Shown: positions 23,604 to 35,410 of the stretch, one piece after another
Layout: each line of letters begins with the position of its first letter
Position numbering within the stretch: the stretch's first letter is position 1
From: Dasypus novemcinctus
Taxonomy: Eukaryota; Chordata; Mammalia; Cingulata; Dasypodidae
Direction of reading: 5' to 3'
Length of the DNA stretch: 64,000 nt
Assembly (NCBI RefSeq): GCF_030445035.2
Contig: NC_080678.1
Span: 117,929,947 to 117,993,946 of the forward strand
Notes under the pieces: model-generated
Database searches by the model: none
The model's input: the letters and a program-made list of their open reading frames with translations, nothing else
Told to the model about the DNA's origin: nothing
Program-made: the position numbers and the translations under genes

Positions 23604-24565
23604 CCAGTTATGGATGGCCCAAAGTATCTGCCAGCCAAGGAAAAGAGAGCATCTCTACGCTGCCAGGTGATTGCAACCCCCTTGCTATAGTTTTCTTTTT
23701 TCAGTGCAAGTAGTTTGGGGGCTGATCCCAGGAGGCACCTCGGGAAGAGGGGTGGGGATGGCAATGAGGAGGCAGAGAGCACAAGGCAGCGGGTCTCAGC
23801 AGATGACTGCTGTGGGTAGGACTGAGACCAGGGGCTCTTAGGAGACAGTGTAGACCACTTGTCTGAGTTTTCCCTGCAGAGGTGGTGGATAGGGCTGGGG
23901 CAGTGGCCCACCAGCTACTGTGTCCCGTGAGCCTCCCTGCAAGGGGCACTGACTCCCTGACATTTCCAGCATGCCCAGTGTGCAGGCAGGGCAGGCTCAG
24001 GTGACTTGAAAAGGCCCCAGGTGAGAACTGCAGGTGCTGGCAGCTGGAAGTCTTGTTTTAGGGTTTGGGTACATAGTGGGGTGCTGAGGGGACATGGGGG
24101 GCAAACCTATAGCATCTGCCACATCTTTATTGAGTGCCTACTGTGTGATGAGTCATCGTCATGGTATAGCTCCCAACCCAGAAGACTAGAACCTAGTAAA
24201 TTAGAGGCAGCGGGACACCCAGTGAAGCAGGAAGGGGACATTTTAGTTGCAGCAGGTTCAAGCAGGCTTCTGGAGGAAATAGCATCTGAATCTGAATGTT
24301 GAGAAGATCCAAAATCCAGACATCTTGGGGTGCAGCATTTTAGGTGCAGGACAACCAGCGAGGAAGGCCTGAGGGGATGGAGGGCAATTGTGAAGATGAA
24401 AGGAGCTGATACCTTAGAGGACTCATGGCTTTCCATACTTTTGACCCTAGTTCTGCACCAGGCCCCCAGAGCCATAAATCCACTCCCTCTTCCAAAGTCA
24501 GTCCTTGAGAGGCCCCTGATCCAGGGGTCAGGGGAAGGGTCTGGGCTCCCCCATCTGATTACTCC
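23604..24565. other. Unique non-coding stretch
   Basis: No exon or young repeat was seen. 24,118-24,160 ('atctttattgagtgcctact') has the look of the end of an old MIR/L2-type element. Confidence 0.45.
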
Positions 24566-24569
24566 CACT

Positions 24570-24668
24570 CCTCAGAAGCCCTTTCACCTTAGACAAGGCC
24601 TTCAGCTCTGAGCCTTACTTTCCTCCTCTGCAAAATGGCAGGAAAAACAGTGCCTACCTTGTAGGATT
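24570..24668 (+). repeat. MIR fragment
   Basis: 'agacaaggccttcagctctg' and 'agccttactttcctcctctg' with 'aaaacagtgcctaccttgta' give the MIR core in order. Confidence 0.65.
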
Positions 24669-25268
24669 GGGAAGCAGGTTGGGAGGCTCCCTTTCTCCCA
24701 GGCAGAGGAGAAGGGGTCCCCAGTGCATGTTAATCTTGTACCCTGCAAGGCTGTTGAATTTGTTTTTTACTCTATTTTCTTGTGAATTCTTTGGGATTGT
24801 CTATACAAAGGATCCTGTCATCTTGAACAGAGGTTTACTTCTTCCTTTTCAAATTGGATGACTTTTATTTCTTATTCTTGTCTAATTGCTCTGGCTAGAA
24901 CTTCCAGTACAATGTTGAAGAACAGTAATGAATGCAGAAACCATTATCTTAGTCCTGATCTCAGAGGGAAAGCTTTCTGTCTTTCATCATTGAGTAAGAT
25001 ATTAGCTATGGCATTTTCATAAATGCCCTTTAGAATGCCAAGGAAGTTCCCCTCTCTTATTTTTTTCTGAATGTCTTCATCACAAACAGGTGCTGGATAT
25101 TTTCAAATGTCTTTACTGTGTCAATTGAGATGACTATATTTTTTTTTTCCTTCATTCTATTAATGCGGTGAATTTGTTTGTTTTCTGTTGAACTAGCCTT
25201 GTATTTCTGGGATAAATCCTAGTTGGTCGTGGTGCATAATTATTTTAATATGCTATTGGATTCATTTT

Positions 25269-25413
25269 TTGTCTTTATTTTTTTAATATTACATTTAAAA
25301 AATATGAGGTCCCCATATACCCCCATCCCCCTCATCCCACTCCTCCCCCCATAACAACAATCTCCTCCATCATCATGAGACATTCATTGCATTTGGTGAA
25401 TACATCTCTGAGT
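25269..25413 (-). mobile_element. Younger L1 3'-end fragment inside the old L1
   Basis: 'atgaggtccccatatacccc', 'aacaacaatctcctccatca' and 'gagacattcattgcatttgg' match the L1 3'-UTR antisense family seen at 5.4 kb and 57.3 kb. The host L1 word 'ggattcatttt' occurs on both sides (about 25,258-25,268 and 25,414-25,424), consistent with a target duplication. Confidence 0.75.
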
Positions 25414-25468
25414 GGATTCATTTTGTTTTGGTTTTTGCATCTACATAAGGAAAATTAGCCTGCAATTT

Positions 25469-25609
<141 letters not shown>

Positions 25610-25685
25610 GTTGGTGCCAGGGATTGAGCCTAAGACCTCATACATGGGAAGCATGCACTCAAACCACTGAGCTACACCCAGTCCC
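25610..25685 (-). mobile_element. Short DAS-type tRNA SINE
   Basis: The reverse complement runs 'ggggactgggtgtagctcag', 'tggtttgagtgcatgcttcc', 'ggctcaatccctggcacc'. It contains A-box-like and B-box-like segments, and the head ends at 'agtcccc'. It is inserted in the old L1. Host words 'caattttctttc' on the left and 'tagttttctttt' on the right flank the whole SINE plus its (TTTC)n tail. Confidence 0.85.
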
Positions 25686-26027
25686 CTAGTTTTCTTTTCT
25701 TGTCATATCTTTCTCTGGTTTTCATATGAGAATAACAGTAGTCACAAAATGAGCTAGGAAGAGATCCCTCCTCTTCAAATTTGGAAGAGATTGAGAAAGT
25801 TTGGGTTAATTCTTCTTTTGAGTGTTTGGTCGAATCACCAATAAAGGCATCTGGTTCTGGACTTTTCTTTTGTCGGAGATTTTTGATTATTGATTCACTC
25901 TCTTGTTATAAGTCTGAAAAGTTCTTCTATTTTTTTTTTCTTGAGTCCATTTAGGTATACTGTGTGTTTCTAGATTTGACCTTTTCATCTAGGTTATCAG
26001 ATTTGTTGGTGCATAATTGTTCATAGC

Positions 26028-26507
26028 TGTAGCAGTTTGATATGATTTGAATTCTGAAAATAGATTATTGGATTTGTAATCTGGTCTGCACCTCGGTGTG
26101 GTTATGTTATGATTAGGGTTTTGATTGGGCCGCATCATAAGGACATTGAGATAAAAGGCATGGCAAAGGACAGAGTTGATGGTTTTTTATGTTGGAATTT
26201 TGATGTTGGAGTTTGATACTGAAGCCTTAAGCTGGAGCCCCTTGAATTAAACTCACAGAGAAAACAGAAGAAAGCCCCAGGAAGATATGAACCTGGAGCC
26301 AAGGAAGAAGCAAGATCCTGGAAGGGAGGAATCCAAGAAACCTGAACCCTTACAGATGTCAGCAGCCATCTTGCTCCAACATGTGAAAATAGACTTTGGT
26401 GAGGGAAGTAACTTATGCTTTATGGCCTAGTATTTGTAAGGTCCTCCCCAAATAAATACCCTTTATAAACCAACCCATTTCTGACACCCCTTTGGCTGAC
26501 TAATACA
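26028..26507 (+). repeat. 5' LTR of the MaLR-like element
   Basis: 480 bp, beginning 'tgtagcagtttgatatg' and ending 'ggctgactaataca'. It contains 'aataaatacc' about 55 bp from its end, a plausible polyadenylation signal. It lacks a ~30-50-bp stretch present in the 3' copy ('cagtccccatctcttggtgg'). Confidence 0.85.
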
Positions 26508-27294
26508 GAATTTGGTACCGAGGAGTGGGGAAGTGCTTTTGCAATTACCTAAATGCTGGAATGGTTTTATAAATGAGTAAGGCGTATTTTTTGGAGGAAT
26601 TGTGAGATGCTTGGAAAAAAAGACCTACAATGCTTTGAAGAGACTGTTGAAAGCAATGTGGATGCTAGAGAGACTTTATGATGCCTTAGAAGTAAACGAT
26701 GAAACTATTATTGGAAACTGGGGGAAAGGCGATTCATGTTTTAAAGTTGCAGAGAACTTAGCAAGATTAACTCCTGGTGTTTTAAGGAAGGCAGAATTTG
26801 AAAATGGTGAGCCTGGGTATTTAGCTGAAGAAACATCCAAAGTAACCCAGGAGAATGCACCTTGGCTTATGCTTGCAGCTTAAGCAAAATGCTAGATGAG
26901 AGAGATATGCTGAGGACTGAACTGTCAGGTACAAAGAAAACAGAAACTGATTCTGGAAATTCCAAGTCTCTGGAAATCAAGCTCCCAGATGAAAGTGCCC
27001 CATTGGAGGACTTAACTAAACCTGGGACTTGTAAATCAGGATTGAAGTTGCTGTTATCTTGAAAGACTTGTAGAAAGTCTTAGTGTCTAATGGCTTTGAC
27101 CCCTGCTTCCTGCATGCTAAACCAAGAAGGTTTTTGGGAGAGCTGTATGAACAAAACCACTGTCAGTCTGGAATCAAAAGGACATGGAAAGGAGAGATTG
27201 AAGGAGAAACAGCTTTAAGAGGAACATCATGGAAGCTGAGATCTGGAATTAGGACATCACCTTGGGCCAAGAGAGGAACCCCACCCATGTGTAC

Positions 27295-27650
27295 AGAGAG
27301 GGTGAGTTAGCCCCAGCAGCTGAAGAGGATAGATGTTCCCACCCAGTGTTCTGGGAGAGTTTTGCTGCCTCAGGGTACAGAGAGGGTGGAGCACATTCCC
27401 CAAGGATTATGGTGGTTAAGATCAGCACCCCACAGGTCTGAGAGGGTTGGACCTGTCCCCCAAAGGTTAGGGAAGGTCAGGTGGTCAACTCATTGCTCTG
27501 GGAGAGTTGAGCCTGTATGCCAAAGGTTAGAGGGAATGTTGTCTTCACATCACTGTACTAGAGGGGTTAAGACTCTAACCTAAAGATTGGATGAGGTGTG
27601 GCAACCACCCAACACTCTTGGAGGGAGAGGTCTGGAGCTTGGTTGACACC
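27295..27650 (+). repeat. Imperfect ~60-65-bp tandem repeats in the element interior
   Basis: A recurring pattern 'gagagggtt-gacctgt-cccaaaggttagg-aaggt' is followed by a C/A-rich spacer. It appears about five times, for example near 27,370, 27,435, 27,500 and 27,555. Copies are diverged. Frames through the block have no family resemblance. Confidence 0.65.
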
Positions 27651-28061
27651 CAGATCCTTGATGAGGTGGAACCAAGAAAATAGTCATTGGACAAGCAGGT
27701 GGACAGGGTGGGTTCCCATATGGCCCTAAGAAGAAGAAACCATCATCTTAAGAATGACTCTCAGTCTGAAATGGAATGGAGGATGCCTTGTAGGTTTACT
27801 GAACTGTAGAGGACTCATGACTCATGTTTCCCTCCCAATTTCTCCATATTGTGATGAAAATGTTTATCTTTTGTACATTTGTGTATTGGAAGAAGATGAA
27901 TTGTTTTGTAAGTTTCAGAAGTCTGTAGTAGACAGGACTTGGCCCCAAGACAAACTATATTTCTTTACATTGATTGTGATATGATTTAGTACTTGCATAG
28001 TTACTGATTTAAGGTTTTTTTGAATATTGTAATGTTTTTTTTTGGAATTCAGAGGGTGGAG

Positions 28062-28591
28062 TGTAGCAGTTTGATATGGTTATGAATTCCAAAAATAGAT
28101 ATTGGATTATGTTTGTAATCTGGTCTGTACCTGGGTATGATTAAGTTATGATTAGGGCTTTGATTGGGCCATATCACTAGTGCATTCAGTCCCCATCTCT
28201 TGGTGGGTGGGCTTCACAAATAAAAGGCATGGCAAAGGACAGAACTGAGGGTTTTTTATGTTGGAGTTTTGATGTTGGAGTTTGATGCTGAAGCCTTAAG
28301 GTGGAGCCCTGGGAAGTAAGCACACAGAGGAAACAGAAGCAAGCCCCAGGAAGAGAGGAACCCTGAGCCCAGGAAGAAGCAAGACCCTAGAAGGGAGGAT
28401 CTGAGAAGCCTGAACCCTTGCAAATGTCAGCAGCCATCTTGCTTCAACATGTGAAAATGAACTTGGTGAGGGAAGTAACTTATGCTTTATGGCCTGATAT
28501 CTGTAAGGACCTACCCCAAATAAATGCCCTTTATAAAAACCAACCCATTTCTGCTTTTTGCACCAGCACCCCTTGGCTGACTAATAATACA
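28062..28591 (+). repeat. 3' LTR of the MaLR-like element
   Basis: 530 bp, beginning 'tgtagcagtttgatatgg' and ending 'ggctgactaataataca'. It matches the 5' LTR along its length, with small indels and scattered substitutions. Confidence 0.85.
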
Positions 28592-31500
28592 ATAGCTGTC
28601 TTTTGTAATCCTAACTTCTACAAGATCAGTAGAAATACATCCTGTTTCATTTCCAATTTTGTCTTTTGTATGTCTTTTCTCAAATGTTTATAAATTTTAT
28701 TTTTCCATAGAACAACTTTTGATTTTGTTGATTCTCTTGATTGGTTTTCTGCTCTATATTTCATTCATGTCTGCTTTAATACTTATTATTTGCTTAGTTT
28801 TGCTAACTTCATATTTAGTTGGTCTTCTTATTCGAGTTCCTCAAGATCTGAAATTAGGTTTTGGATTTGAGATCTTTCTTTTTTCTAATGTACACATTTA
28901 CAGCTATAGTTTTCACCCTGATCTTTGTTTTTGCTGTACCCATAAATTTTAGTATGTTGCATTTTCATTTTTATCATTTTCTAAGAATTTTATGATTTCT
29001 CTTGTAATTTCTCTTTTGATTGATTTTGTGTTTAAAGGTGTGTTAATTTCCAAATTATCTGTGGATTTTCCAAAATCCCTTTCGTTCATGGTTTCTAGCT
29101 TCATTCCACTGTGGTCAAAGAAGAAACTTTTCATGATTTCAATTATTTCAAAATTATTATTTATTGTGACCTAACATATATTCTGTCCTAAAGAGTGATC
29201 TGAGTCAACTAGAGAAGAATATGTGTTCTGCTGTTCTTGGGTGGATAATTTTGCATGTGTCTCCTGGGTCCCATTGGTTTATAATATTTTTCAAGTCCTC
29301 TTTCTATTTTGAAGTTCTGACTAGATGTTCTGTTGATTATTGAAAGTCATGTACTGAAGCCATCAACTACTACTGTAGAACTGCCTGTTTCTCCTTTCAA
29401 TTCTTTCAGTATTTGTTTTAAATTTTTTTGGGCTCTGTTATTAGCTGCATAGTTATTTGAAATCATTATATTTTCTTGATATATTGACCCTTTTATTAAT
29501 ATATAGTGAAGTTATTTCTTATAACTCTTTTTGACTTAAAGTCCATTTTGTCTGCTATTATTCACTTGGAATATTTTTCTTTCCTTTCACCCTTGGGTTT
29601 AAGGTGAGTCATTTTGTAAATGCATATAGCTGGTCATGCTTTTTACCCATTTTGTCAATCTCTGCCTTTTAGTTGGCTAGTGTAATCCATTTACATCCAA
29701 TGTAATTACTGATATGGCAGGATTGACTATGGCCATTTTGCTTTGTGTGTGTGTGTAAATCTGATGCCTTTTGTACCCTACATTTCCTCCATCTCCTTCT
29801 TTTGTTTTAATTAATCTTTTGTAGTGAAATGATATGATTCTCTTCTCATTTCCTTTTCTGGATATTTTAAAGATATTTTCTTTGTGGTTCTCATGAGGTT
29901 TACATTTAGCATCCTTAATATATAACAATCTAGATAGAGTTGATACTAATAATTTGCCTTCAATAGAATACACAATCTCTGCTCTTAATACTCCTCCAAA
30001 CCCTCGCATAGTGTTTTTTTTCTCCACAAATTGCATCTTTATATAGTATGTGCTCAATAACATAGAATTATTCTTTTATGCTTTTATATTTTAAGTCATG
30101 TAAAAAAATAAAAAACAATTAGAGTTACAAACCAACATTACAATAACTCTTCCTTTCTTCATATGACTTCAAGTTGCTGTCTGGTGTCCTGTCCTTTCCT
30201 CCTGGAGGACTCCCTTTAGTATATCTTATAGGGAAGTTAGAGTGGTAACAATCTCCCTCTATTTTGGGGTTTCTGTGGCTGCCTTGATTTCTCCTTCCTT
30301 TTTGAAGGACAGTTTTGCCAGATATAGAGTTCTTGGTTGACAATTTTTCTCTTTCAGCACTTTAAATATGTCCCGTCACTGCGTTTTCACCTCCATGGGT
30401 TCTGATTAGAAATCAGCAATTAATTTTAATGAGGATCCCATGTATGTAACTAGTGACTTCTCTCTTGCTGCATTTAGGAGACTCTTTGTCTTTGCCCTTT
30501 GACAGTTTGACTATAATGCATCTCAATGTGGATATCTTTGAATTTATCCTATTTAAACTTTGTTGAGCTTCTTGGATGTTATATTCATACCTTTCACCAA
30601 ATTTGGGAAATTTCCATCCTTTATTCTTTCAAATATTCTGTCTCTCTCTTTTTCTTCTACTCTGGAACTATTATATGTTGATATGGCTCATTGTGTCCCA
30701 CAGCTTTCTTAGGCTCTGTTTACTTTTTTTTTCATTGTTTTTCATTTTTCCTCACCAGCCTGAATAATCTCTTGTCTTATTTTCAAGGTTGCTGATTCTT
30801 TCTTTTGCCTGTTCAGATCTGTTGTTGAACCCCTCTAGTGAGTTATTTCAGTTACTGTACCCTTTATCTTCATAATTTGTTTTGATCCTCTTTTAGATTT
30901 CTAATTCTTCCTTTTGCTCATGTATAATTTTTCTGATTTATTTTAGTTCGTTGTCCATATTTCATCTCACTGAACTTATTTAGGAAAGTTGACTTACTGT
31001 CTTTGATTAGGAATTCCAGTGTCTGACCTTTCTCAGGGGTAGTTTATTCATTTTATTTTGTTCATTTGAATGAGCCATCATATCCTGTTTCTTTGTATGA
31101 CTTGTGATATTTTTGCTGAAGTCTAAACATTGGATATTTTCATGTGTTAATGTTTAAAGTCAGATTCTACCATTTCCCAGTGTTCTGTAATGTTTGTTTA
31201 GTGATCGTTGAAGGCTGTAATGTGGATCAACTCTGTGTTGAGGGTCTCCTTCTACATGTAGGCCTATTTGTACTGAGCTCTCATAAACCAGCCCATATTA
31301 AAGAATTAGGTTCCTCTCTGGTCTTTCAACACATGCATCTTGCCCTGGACATGTGTAGGAGCTTTCAAAAATTCTCTGGCATGCACAAATTTCTTTTTTG
31401 TGTCCCAGCTTCCCATCCTAAAGAGAAACTCTCCAGCTCTTCCTCCTGTGTGCCAGGCAGCTTTTATATCTTCACCACATTTTACCCTGGTGGCTGTGGC

Positions 31501-31794
31501 TTATTTCTTCCCCATGATCTGTCTGCCCTGCTTCTCCACCCATTTTCTCTGCCCTGCATACTTTCCACATTAGGCAAAACCAGTGATCACCTTGAGTCAG
31601 TCTTTCAGGAGCCGTTGTGTGTGCAGACAGGCAGATGCACTAAATGGGACCCACCCTGTGAACCTGCAGTATTTGTCGGATGTGTGAAGTACTGATAAAT
31701 GTCACAATGATGGTTTATTTTTTAGATTATCACTTAGGTAGGTTAGTCCTTACCACAATGAGTCATTTTTTTAAATGTGCATTTTTTTTTAATG

Positions 31795-31975
31795 AGCAGA
31801 TTTTACAGATACATCATAATAAAGTGTACTGCTACATTTGAAAAATAGGGGATGATGTGGGAGAGTGAGGAGGGTACGGGGAATTCCTCATAATTTCGAT
31901 GTAACATTTCTGTAATCTAAAAGCTCTTTAAAAATAAATTTTATTATATTAAAAAAAACACACACACAACAAAAA
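31795..31975 (+). mobile_element. L1 3'-end fragment
   Basis: 'aataggggatgatgtgggag', 'gaattcctcataatttcgat' and 'gtaacatttctgtaatctaa', then an A-rich end with '(ca)n', read as the last ~150 bp of an L1 3' UTR. Confidence 0.55.
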
Positions 31976-33900
31976 TGGAACTGCTGAGCCCCTCCCCAGG
32001 GCTTTAAGCCCCTCTCCCTCGCTCCTGGCTCTGAGTTGGCCCATTGCTCGGCCTCACCTTATGCGGCATTTTGTCACAGGAGCAACCTTCTTACCACCAG
32101 CTTGGGAGAGGATTTGCTGGCACACAGACAGCCTGGGAGGCGAGTGGGGAATGCTCTCCCCAAGCCCGTCCTGGTGGCTGGCTGGACAGATGGGGGACTC
32201 GGCTGCACAGGAGGGCGAGGGGCAGGGAGGGGAGAGGGGGCTCCCTCAAGCAGCAGCAATGCCAGACAGGAAGGCTTTGAAGGTCAATGGTTATTTGTCC
32301 CAGGGTAAGCCTGCACACACACCTGCATACGCAGAAACGGGCCCCTCCAGAGAAATTTTTTTAAACATGGGAGAAATTATGGCTATTTCCCTCACTAGCC
32401 ATCTAACTCAATCGATATTAAACTCCAAAACCTGCCATCTTTCCCCCCATTCTTGCCGTGCACTCAATTGAAAGGCAGAAATGTAGCATTCAGGAAGACG
32501 GGATTGAGGTGGAGAGCAGCCTAGTTCCCTAATGAAGTGAATGCCTGGGTGCCCTCAGTCACAGCTGCCCTTGTAGACCCTCCTGAGGTGCTCGGGGACC
32601 CCATGCCAGGTTCCGGGGGCCCATGGGCCTGGTGATTTCACAGACACAGAGAGACCGTGGGCTACGCCTGGTGGGAGGATGCTGCTCACTAAAACTCATC
32701 CTTCTTGGGCGTGGATTCTCCAGCAGGGGCAGATGGAACCAGATGGGGAGTTGTTTTTCTTCTCTAGTGGAGAGGACACGGTTCAGTGGAATCCTTCTGG
32801 GCTTGGACACATTTTGGGGCACCTGGACGGAGAAGTCGTGCTTCCAGCTAGTGACCCTGGGGGCTCCTCACCACCTTCTATGACACATTCAGAATGTGGG
32901 ACTCCAAAGTGGGAGACCAGGGACATGGAGAAAGGAGAGGAGAAATTCAAAGGCTTCTCTTTGCATGAAGTTAGGGAGGGAGACACAGGACTGGATTCAC
33001 ATGAAACAGGCTCTTTGGGCTTTTTCATGGAGCGGAATTTGGCAGATGGATTAAGAAGAGGTGCTGTGAGAGGCACAATCCATGTCATCCCCCACGGGGC
33101 TCCGGGGTGCCTTATTCTAGCAGGTGGAGCGTACATGCATCTCAGAGAGGACAGAAACTCACCATGTAATAAACTCTTTTAATCATCAGCAACAAATGCC
33201 AACATCTTTTTGACTGTAAAACCAAAACTATGTGTCCACCTCAGCAAGTCAACAATCCTGGCCCTTTGGTGCTTTAGCCTTAGCACTTTGCAGGCAGGGC
33301 TCGTGGAGGGCAGTCGGCCAGTGCCTGGGAGCAGGGATGGGGGTATGCAGTGGAGGGACAGCAGTACTGCAGGCACACAGCAACAGGGACCCACTCACAA
33401 CAGGGTGGGGCGCACAGGGCTGGGTCACAGACCACCGGCATGCATGGAGATCTCACTGGGGTGAAGGTGAGGCACCTCCCCTCTAGGTCAGAGAAGAGAG
33501 AGAAGGTCACAGGAAGGTCATCCAACTTGGGAGCAGAGGCGGCAATTCCCTTGGCACGGTGGGCTGGGCTCAGGACACCTGCACCCATTGGTGGACCTTT
33601 CCCTGGGTGCTGGCCTCCAGCCTCCACTCCACTTGGCGACAAGTTTCGGCTGTCACCTCCTCTGCAGGGCCCCCCCCACCCTCCCCAGGCCTGACCTCTG
33701 ACCTTGGCCTCTCCCCATGTTCTGATTCCCCCTGGGGCCGCAGCGTTGCCTGGTTTGGGCCTTGGCGAGTGTCTGCTGAAGGAGGACCCCTCCCCACGGC
33801 CCTGGGCCACTGTGGGACATGAGGCTGGGGGCTGCAGGTGGCCCCTGAAGGCACAGGGTCTGCCCCACCCATTCTGCGGGTGTGGGCCATCAGCTCTCCG
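31976..33900. other. Unique GC-rich non-coding stretch
   Basis: No exon could be supported. The 226-codon minus-strand frame at 33,280-33,960 overlaps open frames in several other phases and ends inside a SINE remnant, so it is treated as chance. Confidence 0.45.
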
Positions 33901-33973
33901 CAGGCATGGGGCCAGCTTGCCTTCACATATGGTAGACGGGAGCCCAGTCGATTGAGCCACATCCCCTTCCCTG
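33900..33973 (-). mobile_element. DAS-type SINE remnant
   Basis: 'gggccagcttgccttcacat' runs directly into 'atggtagacgggagcccagt' and 'cgattgagccacatccccttcc'. Compared with 19,940-20,037, about 25 bp spanning the B-box region is missing. Only the head and a little body remain. Confidence 0.7.
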
Positions 33974-34092
33974 ACTTCATCTTAGTATAGGAGCTTCAAA
34001 AATCCCATTGGCAAATGAGTTCCGACCCACAGAACTGGGGATTAGGACTTGAACAGAGGGCACAGGTTTCAATCCCCAACGCTGCCTTTTTA
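33974..34092. repeat. Fragment of the ancient LTR-like repeat
   Basis: 'caaatgagttccgacccaca' and 'gggattaggacttgaacaga' resemble the end of the repeat at 12.45-12.93 kb. Short and diverged. Confidence 0.4.
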
Positions 34093-34095
34093 AAA

Positions 34096-34367
34096 AGATT
34101 TATTTACCCCTACCCCCCGGGGTGGCTCCCTCATCTGTCTGCTCATTGTCTGCTTGCTGTGTCTGCTTGTTGCTGTGTCTGCTCATTGCAGTGCCTTCCC
34201 ATTATGGCATCTGCTGGTTGCAGCAGTTGTGGCATCTGCTGTTTGCAGCATCTGCTGGTTCCAGCGCTTGTGGCATCTGCTTGTCTTGAGGAGGCACCGT
34301 GAACTGAAGCTGGGGTCTCCCATGTGGGAGGTGGGCGCCCAATGGCCTGAGCCACATCTATGCCCCC
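34096..34367 (-). mobile_element. DAS-type SINE, variant with repeated body
   Basis: Antisense: tail complement 'aaaaagatttatttaccc', a body made of repeated 'tgtctgcttg' and 'ggcatctgctggttgcagca' words, then the head complement 'gaggaggcaccgtgaactga' to 'gcctgagccacatctatgcc'. The flanks 'gctgccttttt' (34,081-34,091) and 'gctgcctttta' (about 34,371-34,382) look like a target duplication. Confidence 0.85.
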
Positions 34368-34641
34368 CAGTGCTGCCTTTTAAAATCCAAGGACAGTTTT
34401 CATGGTGTCCTGTGGGGTCATGTGCAGTGAGGAAAGAGCTGAGGTGAATTGCTTCCCTTTATGGGTGTGTGAAGGAGAGGCGAGCCCGCTGGCATGTACA
34501 TGGGCTGTGGTGGCAGGGACGTTAACTGTCCACCCAGAGCAGAGATGCAGAGTTGTGCCTCGTTTCGTCCCTCATTGGGTCTCTACCAAACACTACTTCA
34601 TACTGGGGGATGGAGAGATAAATCCCTTGTCCTTGACAAGG

Positions 34642-35163
34642 TGACAGAGGACCACCTACCTAATCTGCAAGCCTGTCCCCATCTCCTTCCCGCCCAGTAT
34701 TGGCAGCCAGCGCTGCCCCTCCTTCTCCCCTTCTCCGTCTTCTGCCTAGCCATTATCTAGACAGCCCACACTTTTCCCTTCCCCTCCCTTGCTCCTAACC
34801 CCTTAGCCAGCTTACTGTCCAGTAACCGCCTACTGTCCAGTAACCGCCTACTGTCCAGTAACCGTCTACGCAAGCAACAGCACCTGCCGGCACCAATCAA
34901 GTCCCTTTACGTATCCCTAGACCCTATAAAACCATGTCCCCTTCAACAATAAAGTAGACTTGTGCCTAGACCTTGTCTCCGTGGTGTTCTTGCTTGCACC
35001 GCGCATCCCCCGTGCCTGAGTGGAGAGAGCGAGGGCCCAACGGCTTCGTGCCGAACCCCCTCCTCTCCTTCGACCGCGAGGCAGCCCCCGTCCGGAGAGC
35101 CCACCCAGCCAACTGCACCGACCCTCCTGGAGGCCCGCCGCTGCCCGCACAGGCCCAGTGCCA
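34642..35163 (+). repeat. Solo LTR related to the 57.6-kb retrovirus
   Basis: It has a CCAAT box (34,893-34,897), TATAAAA (34,925-34,931) and AATAAA (34,948-34,953). The following R/U5 words 'gtagacttgtgcctagacct' and 'tgtctccgtggtgttcttgc' parallel 'gttggacttgcgtgtttacc' and 'tgtctccgcggtggttcttc' in the LTR at 57.6 kb. U3 contains three perfect or near-perfect 18-bp repeats (34,813-34,866). No interior or second LTR is adjacent, so I read it as a solo LTR of the same or a sister family. Both ends are uncertain because I found no clear target duplication. Confidence 0.7.
34813..34866. repeat. Three 18-bp direct repeats in the LTR U3
   Basis: The unit is 'tactgtccagtaaccgcc', with starts at 34,813, 34,831 and 34,849. 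Only the last copy differs, by one base. The array is about 60 bp upstream of the TATA box, where LTR enhancer repeats commonly lie. Confidence 0.9.
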
Positions 35164-35410
35164 AATGAGAATGCAGAGCTCCTTGCTCATAAATTAATGT
35201 GAGGACGGTGACAGCAGAGCCTGAAACCAAGCGCGGGGCCTCGTGAAGCGGCCCGTGGTCAGCAGGTGAGCACCGGCCTGGTGGAACTCAGAGCCCTAGG
35301 GGGATGTTCAGGCAGGGTGGCAGTGGGACAGGTAACTTCCAGGTAGGACAGTGTATTGGTTTCCCAGGCTCCCATAGCACAGTACACACACTGGGAGCTT
35401 AAAACAACAG

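Larger units (their letters stand above)
26028..28591 (+). mobile_element. MaLR/ERVL-like LTR retrotransposon, complete but non-coding
   Basis: A full element with two LTRs and a 1,554-bp interior, inserted in the old L1 with a perfect 5-bp duplication 'atagc' at 26,023-26,027 and 28,592-28,596. The interior begins 'gaatttggtaccgaggagtg', typical of the primer-site region of MaLR/ERVL-type elements, and ends in a purine-rich 'agagggtggag' before the 3' LTR. Size, 5-bp duplication and layout fit a non-autonomous MaLR relative. Interior frames (26,602-26,883 and 26,862-27,062, offset in frame) may be relics of the short gag-like region of such elements. No pol or env was recognised. Confidence 0.85.

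Noticed and set aside
23300..23911. 203-codon minus-strand frame rich in Cys, Leu and Ala
   Set aside because: It is produced by the 32-bp minisatellite being open in all frames and has no coding character outside it.
26602..27062. Two adjacent frames that look protein-like (93 and 66 codons)
   Set aside because: They lie in the interior of the MaLR-like element and are offset in frame. They are at most relics of its gag-like region, not a host gene.
33280..33960. 226-codon minus-strand frame
   Set aside because: It is GC-rich DNA with open frames in several other phases. The frame begins in a SINE remnant and has no recognisable domain.
34636..35170. Target-site duplication for the solo LTR ('acaagg' left versus 'acaggc' right)
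   Set aside because: The match is too poor, and the LTR ends are not independently known. Boundaries were left approximate.
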